Assembly (NCBI RefSeq): GCF_037120705.1
Contig: NZ_JAWLJU010000002.1
Span: 2,170,001 to 2,234,000 of the forward strand
DNA: 64,000 nucleotides
Reading direction: 5' to 3'
DNA from: Pseudoalteromonas sp. UG3-2
GTDB lineage: Bacteria > Pseudomonadota > Gammaproteobacteria > Enterobacterales > Alteromonadaceae
A model generated the notes under the pieces. The model searched no databases. It saw only the letters and a list, made by a program, of their open reading frames with translations, and was not told the origin of the DNA. Of this stretch, positions 39,274 through 47,339 are shown one piece after another. Positions within the stretch are counted from its first letter, which is position 1, and every line of letters begins with the position of its first letter. Made by a program: the position numbers and the translations under genes.

Positions 39274-40440
39274 CTACAGCTTTTTTGGCTGTTGATTGGG
39301 TTCCGCCGACGAGTCCGCACCGGCCACTTTGACTGCCATGCCTTTTTGCGGGTATTCCGGTGGCGTCATCACGATGCGATCGCGACTGTTAATTCCTGAG
39401 CCAATTAAGAAATACTCACCTTCTTCGCGGATCACTTGCACCTTGCGCGGCTCAAGTTGGTTATCTTGATTGAGCAGCCAAACCGATTGATTATTCACAA
39501 TGTCTTGTGGCAAACGGTAAATTTGCTTAAGGGTCTTACCGGCAAAGCTCACTTGCACATAAGTGCCATATTTAATTGCAGGTTGGTCGCTATTCAGCGC
39601 GTATGGGTCATCGATTCTGACGACTAAGTTATTCATTCTGGTTTGCTCATCAACCACCCCAAGGTCACGGGCGATTACGGCTTGGCGACTGAAAGCATTG
39701 GCACCACGTTGATAGACGTTGGCGGTGATCCCCGCTACGCGCTCAGGTAAAAACACAGAATCGAAGCCGGCAATTGGGATAATAACTTCTGCCGCCTCAA
39801 TGTTGTTAATCGTCCCCACCGAACTCCCCATGGTGACAAACTGACCTAAACCTACGTCTTTTTGGACTACTAATGCGTTGTAAGGGGCGATAATTTCACA
39901 GTTTTCTAAATCTCGTTCGGCACGCTGTAACGCCGCTTGGGCTGATTTAACCGCCGCTTTAGCACTCATAACTTGTGGCTTACGTAAGAATAAATCGGTG
40001 TGCTTTTTATTCGGAAAACGCCGAGCTTCATCACGCGCAACTTCTGCTTGTGCTTGTTCTTCAATTAATTGCGCTTGCGCTCTGGCTAACTCCGCTTGGG
40101 CTTGTAATACCGCCGCCTCATAATTATCACGTTCAATGCGCAGTAATACTTCGCCTTTTTCAACTACTCCACCAGCAACAAAATTGGGGTGCCAGTATTC
40201 TACTTCTCCAGAGACCTGAATTGATAACCGGGTACTTTCCAGTGGCTGCACTTCGCCATAGCTTTGGATCACGACTTGGTGATCTTGCGCGGCTAAGGTT
40301 TCGACTTCAACGATGGGCCGAGAGTCCACTTCTTGTTTCTCGGGTTCGCTTTTGGCTACAGCATTAACGACTGAAAAGCCAATAATACCGACTATCAGCA
40401 CGGTAAAGGGTAGTATCCATTTTAGAGTTTTAGCTTGCAT
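39274..40440 (-). CDS. RND efflux periplasmic adaptor (MFP)
   Basis: A 388-residue membrane fusion protein: N-terminal membrane anchor (WILPFTVLIVGIIGFSVV), lipoyl halves (VQPLESTRLSIQVSGEV and NCEIIAPYNALVVQKDVG), an alpha hairpin rich in Ala/Gln/Glu (about residues 105-185) and beta-barrel and proximal domains. It links the RND permease to an outer-membrane channel. First gene of the two-gene operon. Confidence 0.93.
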   Translation of the reverse strand: MQAKTLKWILPFTVLIVGIIGFSVVNAVAKSEPEKQEVDSRPIVEVETLAAQDHQVVIQSYGEVQPLESTRLSIQVSGEVEYWHPNFVAGGVVEKGEVLLRIERDNYEAAVLQAQAELARAQAQLIEEQAQAEVARDEARRFPNKKHTDLFLRKPQVMSAKAAVKSAQAALQRAERDLENCEIIAPYNALVVQKDVGLGQFVTMGSSVGTINNIEAAEVIIPIAGFDSVFLPERVAGITANVYQRGANAFSRQAVIARDLGVVDEQTRMNNLVVRIDDPYALNSDQPAIKYGTYVQVSFAGKTLKQIYRLPQDIVNNQSVWLLNQDNQLEPRKVQVIREEGEYFLIGSGINSRDRIVMTPPEYPQKGMAVKVAGADSSAEPNQQPKKL

Positions 40441-40782
40441 GACTGTACCTATTGATAATTTCCTAGCCTAATAGTACCAATTTTCGTGCTATCTCGGATG
40501 TGACATTTGTAAGAATCTGTTACACATTTGTATAACGACCTTATGCCATGATAGATCACTTTAAATTAATTTACTTATTTCAGGTACTTAAACCCAATCT
40601 AAGAACAAAATTTTAACGCTTAATCAAGCTGTTAATTGGCTGTTTGATAACAATTATGCAGACAGTGTGTTACTCATGCTAATAAGCGTATTCGTTTGCA
40701 GGTAAGCATAGTATCACTAGGAAGGAAGGTCGAATTCTAGCAGGGCGTAACCACACTGGGTGCAGGCTACGCCAATTGATTA
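40441..40782. other. gene-free stretch upstream of the efflux operon
   Basis: 342 bases, AT-rich. It must contain the promoter of the minus-strand efflux operon and the 3' region of the PQ-loop gene. I see no convincing promoter pair, operator or terminator. Confidence 0.5.
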
Positions 40783-41409
40783 TTAGGCTAAGGCTGGGCG
40801 TGAACGGTAATACTGCATGCAGGCCATCTGTGCGGCATTGGTGAGTAATATCATCACAAAGGTCAGTATGTGAGACACACTAACGTGGCTTAGGCTCAGC
40901 TCAGCAGCAAGCCCAGTTGCCCCTGCAATAAATTGCAAAGAGAAGTAACGCGCACTTAAGTTAGAAACATCGCCACTTTTAATGGTTTTATACGTTTGCG
41001 GCATAACTCGAATCGAGCTCATTACTAATCCCACATACGTCAATGTGTTCAATAATACGGCGGGCTCAACGCCATCGATTGGCAACAGTAAGAATGGCAA
41101 CAACGACGCCAAGAGTAACCCTGTTAATTGATTACGTTGCTGTTTACTGGCATTGTATCTAACGAAATAGTATAAAATTAATGAACTCAAGGTACCTGTT
41201 ACTACAAACGGCAGTACCATGTAAAAACGCTCAAAAAAGACATTGTAAGCAATAAAGTAGAGGCTTTGGGCAACACCAAAGCTCATCATTAGCAGCGATA
41301 GTCCCGATACACTGCGATTTTTACGAATTTTCCTGATCAACGGGATAAAACTAAAAACCAAAATAAACGAAGAAATGATCGGTAAATACTCGCTCAATGC
41401 CAACTCCAA
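40783..41409 (-). CDS. PQ-loop repeat (SWEET-like) membrane protein
   Basis: About 204-208 residues with seven predicted helices and two PQ-loop-like motifs (FIPLIRKIRKNRSVSGLS near 20 and VMPQTYKTIKSGDVSNLS near 138), the duplicated three-helix pattern of the PQ-loop/MtN3 transporter superfamily. Transport of a small metabolite is possible but unproven. Starts are TTG: codon 1 at 41409 or, better placed after GGAG, the TTG at 41397. Confidence 0.78.
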   Translation of the reverse strand: MELALSEYLPIISSFILVFSFIPLIRKIRKNRSVSGLSLLMMSFGVAQSLYFIAYNVFFERFYMVLPFVVTGTLSSLILYYFVRYNASKQQRNQLTGLLLASLLPFLLLPIDGVEPAVLLNTLTYVGLVMSSIRVMPQTYKTIKSGDVSNLSARYFSLQFIAGATGLAAELSLSHVSVSHILTFVMILLTNAAQMACMQYYRSRPALA

Positions 41410-41609
41410 TTATCAAAATGTTGCGAAATTTAAGGTGCTGTAAAACCCACAAAAACAGAAGGTAAACAATTGTTTTTATTGGTTTTATTTTTGGAGGCGC
41501 GCATTTTACGAGCTATTGTTGTAAATACAACCACAGCGGCTATATCTACTTTAGCGAGATTGGCAATACTGTGATACAGCTGTATAGATAACAATACAAG
41601 GAAATGAAC

Positions 41610-41858
41610 ATGGTTAGGCTTTTATTAATTTTTGCCGTGGTTTTGATAACAGGCTGCAAGAGCACTCCAGGTGATGCCCCAAAAAAGGTAACGACGGAGT
41701 CGGTAAGCGCATTATTTAATCACCGCGCATTTATGCCGCAAAACATTCCTAGCGAGTCCTCATTGTTCACCCTACCAGACAGCGAAAAACAAAAGCTGCA
41801 CCAGCACTTTCAGCGCATGAAAAATAAAAACAGCAGCAAAGATGAATTCGGGCACTAA
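41610..41858 (+). CDS. small lipoprotein, unknown function
   Basis: About 82 residues. The signal MVRLLLIFAVVLITGC has a lipobox ITGC, followed by a short polar mature part of about 65 residues. The second ATG (41610) has AAGGA at better spacing than the first (41604). No family recognised. Confidence 0.65.
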   Translation: MVRLLLIFAVVLITGCKSTPGDAPKKVTTESVSALFNHRAFMPQNIPSESSLFTLPDSEKQKLHQHFQRMKNKNSSKDEFGH

Positions 41859-41882
41859 TAAACTAGATTAGAGGTAGTTAAA

Positions 41883-42182
41883 TTGAAAATTTGGAAGAGC
41901 CTTATTTTGACGTGGGTGATTCTTCTTATCAGCATTATCGCTTATTCTGTATCTGTTGATGGTGGAATAAGCGCTGATGATTACTCAAAATACCTTGGTA
42001 TTTTGTTTTGGGGAGTGACAATAATAGTGAGCATTTATCCACTAGGGTTTATTATTTTTAAGCGAAAACTATTAGACTCAATGAATGCCGCGAAGCTATT
42101 TTTCATAGCTTTACTATGCCCGTTTGTTGGAAGCTTGTATGCGTACATAAAATTAAGAAAGTTACAAAATGAGTTTTTATGA
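41883..42182 (+). CDS. small three-helix membrane protein, unknown
   Basis: 99 residues from a TTG start with GAGGTAG upstream. Three hydrophobic segments (LILTWVILLISIIAYSVS, YLGILFWGVTIIVSIYPLGFII, AAKLFFIALLCPFVGSLYAYI). AT-rich and at the border of the Rhs island. The size and topology resemble the candidate immunity proteins further right, but no tip gene lies upstream. Confidence 0.55.
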   Translation: MKIWKSLILTWVILLISIIAYSVSVDGGISADDYSKYLGILFWGVTIIVSIYPLGFIIFKRKLLDSMNAAKLFFIALLCPFVGSLYAYIKLRKLQNEFL

Positions 42183-42284
42183 ATCTGATATAGCAGTAAT
42201 TTTGTTTTTACTGTTTGGGGGCAATTCAATTATAAAAGGAAGGATTGAACTTCAATTGGGCTAGGGAAACAAGGAGTTAACACT

Positions 42285-42398
42285 ATTATTAAAAAAGCTC
42301 CATCACATAAAAAAGAAATATCGCTGAATAGTTGGAAGGCTCGTGCTACGGGAGCTGCGTTTATTTGTTTGGGTTTAGTTGTACTAGCTCAGACTTGA
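42285..42398 (+). pseudogene. membrane-protein gene remnant truncated at IS scar
   Basis: A 38-codon frame (IKKAPSHKKEISLNSW..., then a hydrophobic AAFICLGLVVLAQT) with AAGGAG upstream but only an ATT in start position. It ends in TGA where IS256-like sequence begins, so it looks like the 5' part of an immunity-like membrane gene cut by an insertion. Confidence 0.35.
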
Positions 42399-42403
42399 CC
42401 TGA

Positions 42404-42542
42404 CAGTTACCCGGGTAGTGTTTAGAAATCTGTGTCATTTCACTAGAATATACAAAAGAGGAATGATACATGAGCAAAGAATTCGATTTAGACAAAGCAG
42501 TTGAAGCGCTGCGAGCAGGCCAGACTTAACCGGCAAAGATGG
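42404..42542 (+). mobile_element. IS256-family remnant (left end and transposase start)
   Basis: After an end-like sequence near 42404-42445 comes AAGAGGAATGATAC and an ATG at 42471 opening MSKEFDLDKAVEALRAGQ, the conserved N-terminus of IS256 transposases. A one-base shift then breaks the frame (LTGKDG follows in another frame). Only about 140 bases of the element remain. Confidence 0.7.
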
Positions 42543-42760
42543 CTCGTCGGTCATAAAATGTTGTGACGCTAAGGTGATGCTCCTGACAAAAGGCTCGGAC
42601 AGATAAGCCGCTTTGGGTATGCTGCTCAATCAGTTGCTGCCACTGCTCGGCAGTCCTATGTTTAGGCATGTTTTACTCCATGGTTGATTGGAGTTTAAAG
42701 CTACCTTTATAAAACCGCGGTTACTAGGTGTGGTTTAGCGGACGGACACGGTATAATTTC
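42543..42760 (-). mobile_element. IS66-family remnant (TnpA fragment)
   Basis: On the minus strand an ATG at 42669 (GGAG upstream) opens MPKHRTAEQWQQLIEQHTQS, continuing GLSVRAFCQEHHLSVTTFY, the N-terminal half of an IS66 accessory protein TnpA. It stops after 47 residues because the DNA is fused at about 42543 to the IS256 remnant. Sequence up to about 42760 is probably the IS end. The exact outer border is unclear. Confidence 0.65.
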
Positions 42761-42786
42761 AGCAAATTTGCCACGGAACTGCGGCA

Positions 42787-43110
42787 ATGGTTATTCGGAA
42801 CTGTGGTCATGAAACCCCGGAATTTACAGCTAACAACGGAAAACGTTATTTACCGGGAAAGTTGTCTGATATGGCATCTCAGTATGTGAAATTAGCAGGT
42901 TTCGACCGAACTGGCGCGTGTCACTTATACCGTCACAATACGGCAACAACGATGTTAGACAATGGTGCCGATCTTCGCCATATCCAAGAAATGCTGGGCC
43001 ATGCCAGTATTCTCACCACACAACTCTATACACACGTTAGCCGTAAAAAGTTATCTGAAGTTTATGAAGCAACACATCCCTCGGCCGTGAAAGGAAGTGG
43101 TTTGTTTTGA
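42787..43110 (+). pseudogene. tyrosine recombinase, C-terminal fragment
   Basis: About 100 residues matching only the last third of the integrase at 48183-49142 (shared YVKLAG, RH-TATTMLDNGADLRH, QEMLGH, HPSA...SGLF). The HLYRH box, LGH and active-site Tyr region (TQLYTHVSRKKL) are present, but the N-terminal DNA-binding domain, the first catalytic Arg and the Lys are missing. The fragment keeps the histidine that the full-length copy has lost. It lies between IS scraps and the Fic pair. Confidence 0.8.
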
Positions 43111-43169
43111 AGTATTGGCATAACTATATCGCTAAGTTATACTTAAGCAGTCTGATAAGAGGTGTATTT

Positions 43170-43325
43170 ATGGCTGTTACTTCGGTAAAAAAAACAGAGA
43201 ATGCTCGAACATTCATACCTAAAATGAGCAACTTTGAAATAAGTTCTAAGTACGAAGGTTTGAGCTTTAAAAAAGAAAGCTTAAGCAAATCGATTGCTGA
43301 TCTAAAAGCGAAGTATGCGAGATAA
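43170..43325 (+). CDS. class I Fic antitoxin (YhfG/DUF2559-like)
   Basis: A 51-residue protein from ATG 43170 (AAGAGGTG upstream). It carries SSKYEG, fitting the Fic inhibitory motif (S/T)xxxE(G/N), with SIADLKAKYAR as the C-terminal helix, as in E. coli YhfG next to fic. The glutamate is expected to enter the Fic active site and block ATP positioning. It overlaps the fic start by 11 bases, so the two are translationally coupled. A longer frame from 43107 lacks a ribosome site. Confidence 0.82.
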   Translation: MAVTSVKKTENARTFIPKMSNFEISSKYEGLSFKKESLSKSIADLKAKYAR

Positions 43326-43902
43326 ATATGGCGTTGCTCAGGATAGTTATTGTTATCCAAAATCTGATGTATTAGTTAATAAACTTAATATTACGAATGC
43401 AGACGAGTTAGCGAAAGCTGAACTAGAGTTTACCGCTTTTAGGTATAGTGAATACACATCTAACATCAAATCCCTCGACGAGTTTAATTTAAATCACTTA
43501 CAACACCTCCACTGGTATTTATTTCAAGACGTGTATGCTTGGGCTGGCGAAATTAGAACTGTTGATATTTCCAAAGGTGATACTCGGTTTTGTACATGTT
43601 CACGCATTGATGTTGAAGTTAAAAAGCAGTTCCAACAAATCGGATCATTGGATATAAACGCCGATAAAGCTGAACTCTTAGTTCAGCTTGCGGATATATA
43701 CTGTGAATTGAATATTATTCACCCCTTTAGGGAGGGAAATGGTAGAACTCAACGTTTTTTCTTTGAGGAACTACTATTTTTCTTAGGCATGATTGTTAAT
43801 TGGCCTGACATATCAAAAGATGAATGGGTTCAAGCAAACATCGATGGCTATTACGGCAATTTAAACCCATTGTACAAAATCCTAACACTAGCGACGCGAT
43901 AA
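43315..43902 (+). CDS. fic: Fic family AMP-transferase toxin
   Basis: A 195-residue single-domain Fic protein. The catalytic loop HPFREGNGRTQR near residue 142 is the complete HxFx(D/E)GNGRxxR motif, so NMP transfer should be possible. FQDVYAWAGEIRTVDISKGDTRF is the flap region typical of this family. Paired with the overlapping class I antitoxin, it forms a toxin-antitoxin module within the Rhs island. E. coli Fic is the closest familiar relative; the target protein is unknown. Confidence 0.9.
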   Translation: MRDKYGVAQDSYCYPKSDVLVNKLNITNADELAKAELEFTAFRYSEYTSNIKSLDEFNLNHLQHLHWYLFQDVYAWAGEIRTVDISKGDTRFCTCSRIDVEVKKQFQQIGSLDINADKAELLVQLADIYCELNIIHPFREGNGRTQRFFFEELLFFLGMIVNWPDISKDEWVQANIDGYYGNLNPLYKILTLATR

Positions 43903-43949
43903 CTTAGCCTAAGCAGTTTATGTTTGTATCGTAGCCATTACTAATTTAT

Positions 43950-44549
43950 ATGCAGGCACGATACTATGATCCAGTTATCGGGCGTTTTTATTCGAATGAT
44001 CCAGTTGATGCTATGGGTCATTTAAGCTCTGGGAACATTCAAGGCTTTTATAGATACAACTACGCATACAACAACCCTTATAAATATACCGACCCTGATG
44101 GCAAACACCCGCTTTTATGGTTTATAGGTAAAGAAATTGCTGGTGCAATTTTTGAAGAAGCTACTGGAGTACCTGTCCCTTCGGCTAAAAATGCAGGAAA
44201 AGCAGCGGCTAAACAGTTAGCGAAAAATAAAGCTGCTGGTGCGGCTTTCGAGAAACAAGTTAAGGGCCAATTGCAGAAAACTGATACAGACGTAGCGGAA
44301 CAGGTGACTATACAAACTAAAAGTGGAACTAAAACTAGATTAGATTTCGTTAGTAAAGATTCTAGCGGAAATGTAAAATGTACTGAGTGTAAGGCTTCGC
44401 CAACAGCTCCTCTAACAAAGAATCAGAAGGCTGGTTTCCCAGAAATAGCTGAATCAGGAGGTACTGTGGTTGGAAAAGGTAAGCCGGGTTTTCCGGGAGG
44501 TACTAAAATACCACCCACGAAGGTCGATATAATCAGGAAGGATAATTAG
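43950..44549 (+). CDS. orphan Rhs tip with REase-fold nuclease toxin
   Basis: A 199-residue orphan C-terminal cassette on the plus strand. Residues 1-52 are the end of the Rhs shell (MQARYYDPVIGRFYSNDP, NPYKYTDPDG), after which the core protein self-cleaves in known systems. The toxin part has FEKQVKGQLQ, RLDFVSKDSSGNVKCTECKA and LTKNQKAGFPEIAESGG, the D...ExK pattern of PD-(D/E)xK polymorphic-toxin nucleases (Tox-REase). DUF6572 immunity follows 8 bases later. No ribosome site precedes the ATG, as expected for a displaced module normally read as part of a longer protein. Confidence 0.85.
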   Translation: MQARYYDPVIGRFYSNDPVDAMGHLSSGNIQGFYRYNYAYNNPYKYTDPDGKHPLLWFIGKEIAGAIFEEATGVPVPSAKNAGKAAAKQLAKNKAAGAAFEKQVKGQLQKTDTDVAEQVTIQTKSGTKTRLDFVSKDSSGNVKCTECKASPTAPLTKNQKAGFPEIAESGGTVVGKGKPGFPGGTKIPPTKVDIIRKDN

Positions 44550-44557
44550 GGGTTTTT

Positions 44558-44893
44558 ATGTCTGTTTTAGATTCAGATGTAGTTGATGCAATTAGTATTA
44601 ATGATGCAGAAGAAGTTGTTCTAACCATTACAGATCATTTAGGTTGGGAAGATGAGCACGAGCACTTATTACTTCTACAAGAAAAGATAAATACTTACCT
44701 TAGCTTTGTAGAAAGTGGGGAAATTTATGATTCATATGCCAAAGCCGATGGTAAAAGCATTGTTATTGAAGTTGTATCTCAATTTGAGCTATCAAGTGGT
44801 GCAGAAGACTTCTTAACTAAAGCTAAAGGTGCTATTGCAAATGCAGGATTTGAGTTAAGACAAAAGGTTTTTACTGAAATTCAAACACATTAA
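44558..44893 (+). CDS. immunity protein, DUF6572
   Basis: 111 residues, acidic and soluble. VVLTITDHLGWEDEHEHLLL and the following EKINTYLSFVESGEIYDSY are characteristic of DUF6572, which is repeatedly found directly after Rhs and filamentous-haemagglutinin toxin tips. Position (8 bases after the REase tip) supports specific neutralisation of that nuclease. GGGG-type ribosome site upstream. Confidence 0.85.
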   Translation: MSVLDSDVVDAISINDAEEVVLTITDHLGWEDEHEHLLLLQEKINTYLSFVESGEIYDSYAKADGKSIVIEVVSQFELSSGAEDFLTKAKGAIANAGFELRQKVFTEIQTH

Positions 44894-44920
44894 CTTTTTG
44901 CTACTTGAGCACTTTGAATC

Positions 44921-44953
44921 CAAAGCCTCGCACTCGCGAGGCTTTGTTTTTTC
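44921..44953 (+). terminator. cassette-end terminator
   Basis: CAAAGCCTCGC-ACTC-GCGAGGCTTTG: a perfect 11-bp stem followed by TTTTTT, 27 bases after the immunity gene. Preceded by TTGAATC, a tag that recurs beside most cassette hairpins of the island. Confidence 0.92.
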
Positions 44954-44970
44954 TGGGCCTAGTGGCTTTT

Positions 44971-45026
44971 GGTTTGTTTTCAAGGCTGGTTGAACTGATT
45001 TGAATCCAACCAAATCATCTCGCACT
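44971..45026 (+). repeat. 56-bp inverted repeat, arm 1
   Basis: The 56 bases from GGTTTGTTTTCAAGG to CATCTCGCACT recur exactly, in opposite orientation, at 55718-55773. They link the plus-strand cassette and the minus-strand cassettes and could be a recombination scar. Confidence 0.85.
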
Positions 45027-45207
45027 AGCTGAGCATCGCTTGTGATTTTTTGTATTCCTCACTTGAAAACCACTGTGTTTATATCCATATGCAAAGTTGA
45101 GTTAGAAAATGTCTGTGGGCTTATCTTCTAGCATCATAGCTATTGCTCAGGGCAGTGATGTTAGGGCATTAGTTTTTTTGATTTTAAATTTATTAATAAG
45201 GAATTTC

Positions 45208-45756
45208 ATGACTCCGACTGATTTTGGACTGGGGGTATTGGCAAGTTATTTTGCAAATACTATTGATAAGGTAATCAAGCTGAATGGCAATGATGAATCA
45301 CCCGAACCGCAATTAAAAGAAGACACAGAGGTTCATAAAGCTAGAAAGTTTAGAACTTTCGATGCACGCTATGGTATTCCTAGTGCTTTGGATGATATAG
45401 AGAAACCTCTAGTGTCTATTCTGATAGAACGAAACCCATCCACTCATTACAACTTACCTTGTGTAGTAATTGAATCAAGAGCCAATGGTGAATGGTATGT
45501 AATGTCCAAAGGAAATATCTCATTTCAGGGATCTGGCGGAGGTCTGTCACATGCAAAAAGTTTTATCTCAAAACTTAAAGAAAAAAATGCCGATATAGGT
45601 GTTTGGGTGTATGACAACTCTTTAGTCGATGACCTTTCAAATGGTTATACACTTTGGCCCGAAATTAAAGGAAAAGGAATTCCTCTAAGAAGCTTTATTG
45701 AAGATGATGCTTCATGGAAAGAAATTGTAGAAAAAGCAACAGCGATGTCATATTAA
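45208..45756 (+). CDS. unknown protein in Rhs island
   Basis: 183 residues from ATG 45208, preceded by AAGGA; an upstream start at 45109 would add 33 residues without a ribosome site. The N-terminus has an amphipathic or hydrophobic stretch (FGLGVLASYFANTIDKVIKL), the rest is soluble with a beta-rich part (PCVVIESRANGEWYVMSKGN) and a C-terminal helix. No family recognised. It has no preceding Rhs tip, so it may be an extra immunity gene whose partner was lost, or an independent accessory gene. Confidence 0.6.
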   Translation: MTPTDFGLGVLASYFANTIDKVIKLNGNDESPEPQLKEDTEVHKARKFRTFDARYGIPSALDDIEKPLVSILIERNPSTHYNLPCVVIESRANGEWYVMSKGNISFQGSGGGLSHAKSFISKLKEKNADIGVWVYDNSLVDDLSNGYTLWPEIKGKGIPLRSFIEDDASWKEIVEKATAMSY

Positions 45757-45781
45757 AAGTATCGCCTAGTTTAATTTGTAG

Positions 45782-45807
45782 CAAAGCCTCGCGAGTGCGA
45801 GGCTTTG
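45782..45807. terminator. hairpin at convergent point of cassettes
   Basis: CAAAGCCTCGC-GAGT-GCGAGGCTTTG, the reverse-orientation twin of the 44921 terminator, between the plus-strand unknown gene and the minus-strand DUF3592 gene. Confidence 0.75.
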
Positions 45808-45810
45808 GAT

Positions 45811-45880
45811 TCAAAATTAAGTATTCCGATTTCTGGTTAATCGTCTCAAAATTAAGTATTCCGATTTCTGGTTAATCGTC
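45811..45880. repeat. 35-bp perfect tandem duplication
   Basis: The 35-base unit TCAAAATTAAGTATTCCG...TTAATCGTC occurs twice in a row (45811-45845 and 45846-45880). The second copy encodes the last codons and stop of the DUF3592 gene, so the duplication repeats the gene end. Confidence 0.9.
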
Positions 45881-46319
45881 TTAAGTTAAAACCTGAAAAG
45901 AACACTAGGCCAATGCATGCAAGAAACAAAATTAGAACCCCTTTATCTAACCCACTAATTAGGTATGCATCTCTTGGATTAGCAGGATCATAATAAACAC
46001 TAACTTTACTTTGAGGTTTATATTGCTTAAGAAGCTCATCCTTTTCAGATAGGGTTAGCATTTTTTTTGAAGACGATACTCTTTGACTGGAATAGCTTTT
46101 TCCATCAACGGCATATTCGTATTCAATTTCTAAAATGTAACGTTCTTTGTTGTGATCTATTCTTTGCCCCTTCGACGAGATTACAGTCCCTGTTACCTCA
46201 GGCCATTCTCTTGTCTCCATTCCTTCTATGATTAAAGAAACGAGGTACATGCTCCATAAAGATGCACCAATAAGCATTATGATGAAAAACCATTTATTGT
46301 TATTAAACATATTTAGCAC
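45852..46319 (-). CDS. DUF3592 membrane protein, candidate immunity
   Basis: 155 residues: N-terminal helix (KWFFIIMLIGASLWSMYLVSLII), an extracytoplasmic beta domain (WPEVTGTVISSKGQ, YSSQRVSSSKK, VSVYYDPANPRDAYLI) and a C-terminal helix (GVLILFLACIGLVFFSGF): the DUF3592 layout. It overlaps the tip gene stop by 7 bases, so it is the likely immunity partner. A membrane location implies a membrane- or periplasm-acting toxin. Confidence 0.75.
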   Translation of the reverse strand: MLNMFNNNKWFFIIMLIGASLWSMYLVSLIIEGMETREWPEVTGTVISSKGQRIDHNKERYILEIEYEYAVDGKSYSSQRVSSSKKMLTLSEKDELLKQYKPQSKVSVYYDPANPRDAYLISGLDKGVLILFLACIGLVFFSGFNLRRLTRNRNT

Positions 46320-46951
46320 GCTGTTCCGGGGTTAGCCATACATTTGTCCACAGCTTCACTGACAGCTTTAGCCGCAGAACTTATGGCATTTGTAACGTTA
46401 TTAATTGTATCTGGTATAGATATATTAACTTCACCTTGTCCACCTACACCAACACTAACACCAAGGTTAGGATCAAGGTTAACTCCGTTTGAATCTATTT
46501 TCAGGGCGCTTTCGAGACAACCTCCATGTTTTCCACCTGATGACGTTGAGTATTCACCTTCATATTTAGCGGTTTCTTCGCCCAGACCCAAACTAACATC
46601 AGCAGTCGCCTTCGCAGATGCAGTGTTACCTTTGTAAGAACTTTTTTCAGTGGTAAAACTAATATCAGTTCCAACCTCTCCACCTGCTCTTACGGAACCT
46701 CCAGCAGAGACAGATAACTCAAATGTCTCATCATCAAAGCTTGCTTCAATGTTGAAAGCACCACCAGTAATACCAACAGCCTTCAAGCCAAAATTAACTT
46801 TCCAGCGAGTCGTACCTGTTGGGTCCGTATATGAATAAGGGTTGTTGCCCACATAAGAGTAGCGATTAAATGTCGTTATATCACCAGTAAAACCAACCGG
46901 ATCATTCGAATAAAAACGCCCGATGACTGGATCATAGTATCGTGCCTGCAT
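46313..46951 (-). CDS. orphan Rhs tip, glycine/serine-rich, unknown toxin
   Basis: 212 residues. The shell end MQARYYDPVIGRFYSNDP and NPYSYTDPTG occupies residues 1-46; the rest is a repetitive, low-complexity beta-prone region (ELSVSAGGSVRAGGEVG) ending NNVTNAISSAAKAVSEAVDK then CMANPGTAC. No nuclease motif. The partner is a membrane protein, so a membrane-active toxin is plausible. The C-terminal two-cysteine ending resembles that of the next tip (47326-48042). Confidence 0.75.
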   Translation of the reverse strand: MQARYYDPVIGRFYSNDPVGFTGDITTFNRYSYVGNNPYSYTDPTGTTRWKVNFGLKAVGITGGAFNIEASFDDETFELSVSAGGSVRAGGEVGTDISFTTEKSSYKGNTASAKATADVSLGLGEETAKYEGEYSTSSGGKHGGCLESALKIDSNGVNLDPNLGVSVGVGGQGEVNISIPDTINNVTNAISSAAKAVSEAVDKCMANPGTAC

Positions 46952-47042
46952 ATACAGTAATCGTATATACGTTCCACTGTAACCGAGTTAAAAATTTAAT
47001 ATATACAGACAGTTACAGTATAGTCGATTTTATTGCAGTCAC

Positions 47043-47067
47043 AAAAAAGCCCGTATCTACGGGCTTT
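47043..47067 (-). terminator. cassette-end terminator
   Basis: On the minus strand AAAGCCCGTA-GA-TACGGGCTTTTTT with the GAATCC tag before it, 33 bases after the small immunity gene. Confidence 0.85.
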
Positions 47068-47099
47068 GGATTCAAAATAATATTTTTTAATGTCTCAAA

Positions 47100-47339
47100 C
47101 TACGACCCATTTTTTCTTTTCAGCACTTTAATCAGTACATTAAGATTAAAAATGTAAAATAGAATCACTATAAACATTGAAGCTACTTTGAACCATGAGT
47201 ATGCATATTCAATACTCCAACCATAACCAAAATAAAATAGGCACGTAATTGCACCAATTCCCAGTACACTTGCAATAGGTATATAGAAAACATACTGGAG
47301 GATTAGTTGCTTTTTAGTCATAACTTTAACAGCCTCCAT
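47100..47339 (-). CDS. small membrane protein, candidate immunity
   Basis: 79 residues, or 73 from the ATG at 47321. Two membrane helices (LQYVFYIPIASVLGIGAITCLFYFG and FKVASMFIVILFYIFNLNVLI) and a basic tail (KRKNGS). It overlaps the preceding tip gene. No family known; role inferred from position. Confidence 0.65.
   Translation of the reverse strand: MEAVKVMTKKQLILQYVFYIPIASVLGIGAITCLFYFGYGWSIEYAYSWFKVASMFIVILFYIFNLNVLIKVLKRKNGS

Noticed and set aside
42435..42629. 64-codon minus-strand frame in the IS junction
   Set aside because: The neighbouring frame (start 42669) encodes recognisable IS66 TnpA; this one is its shadow.
45782..45807. Integron attC-like site
   Set aside because: The hairpin lacks attC core sites and paired R/L boxes; it matches the recurrent terminator family of the island.
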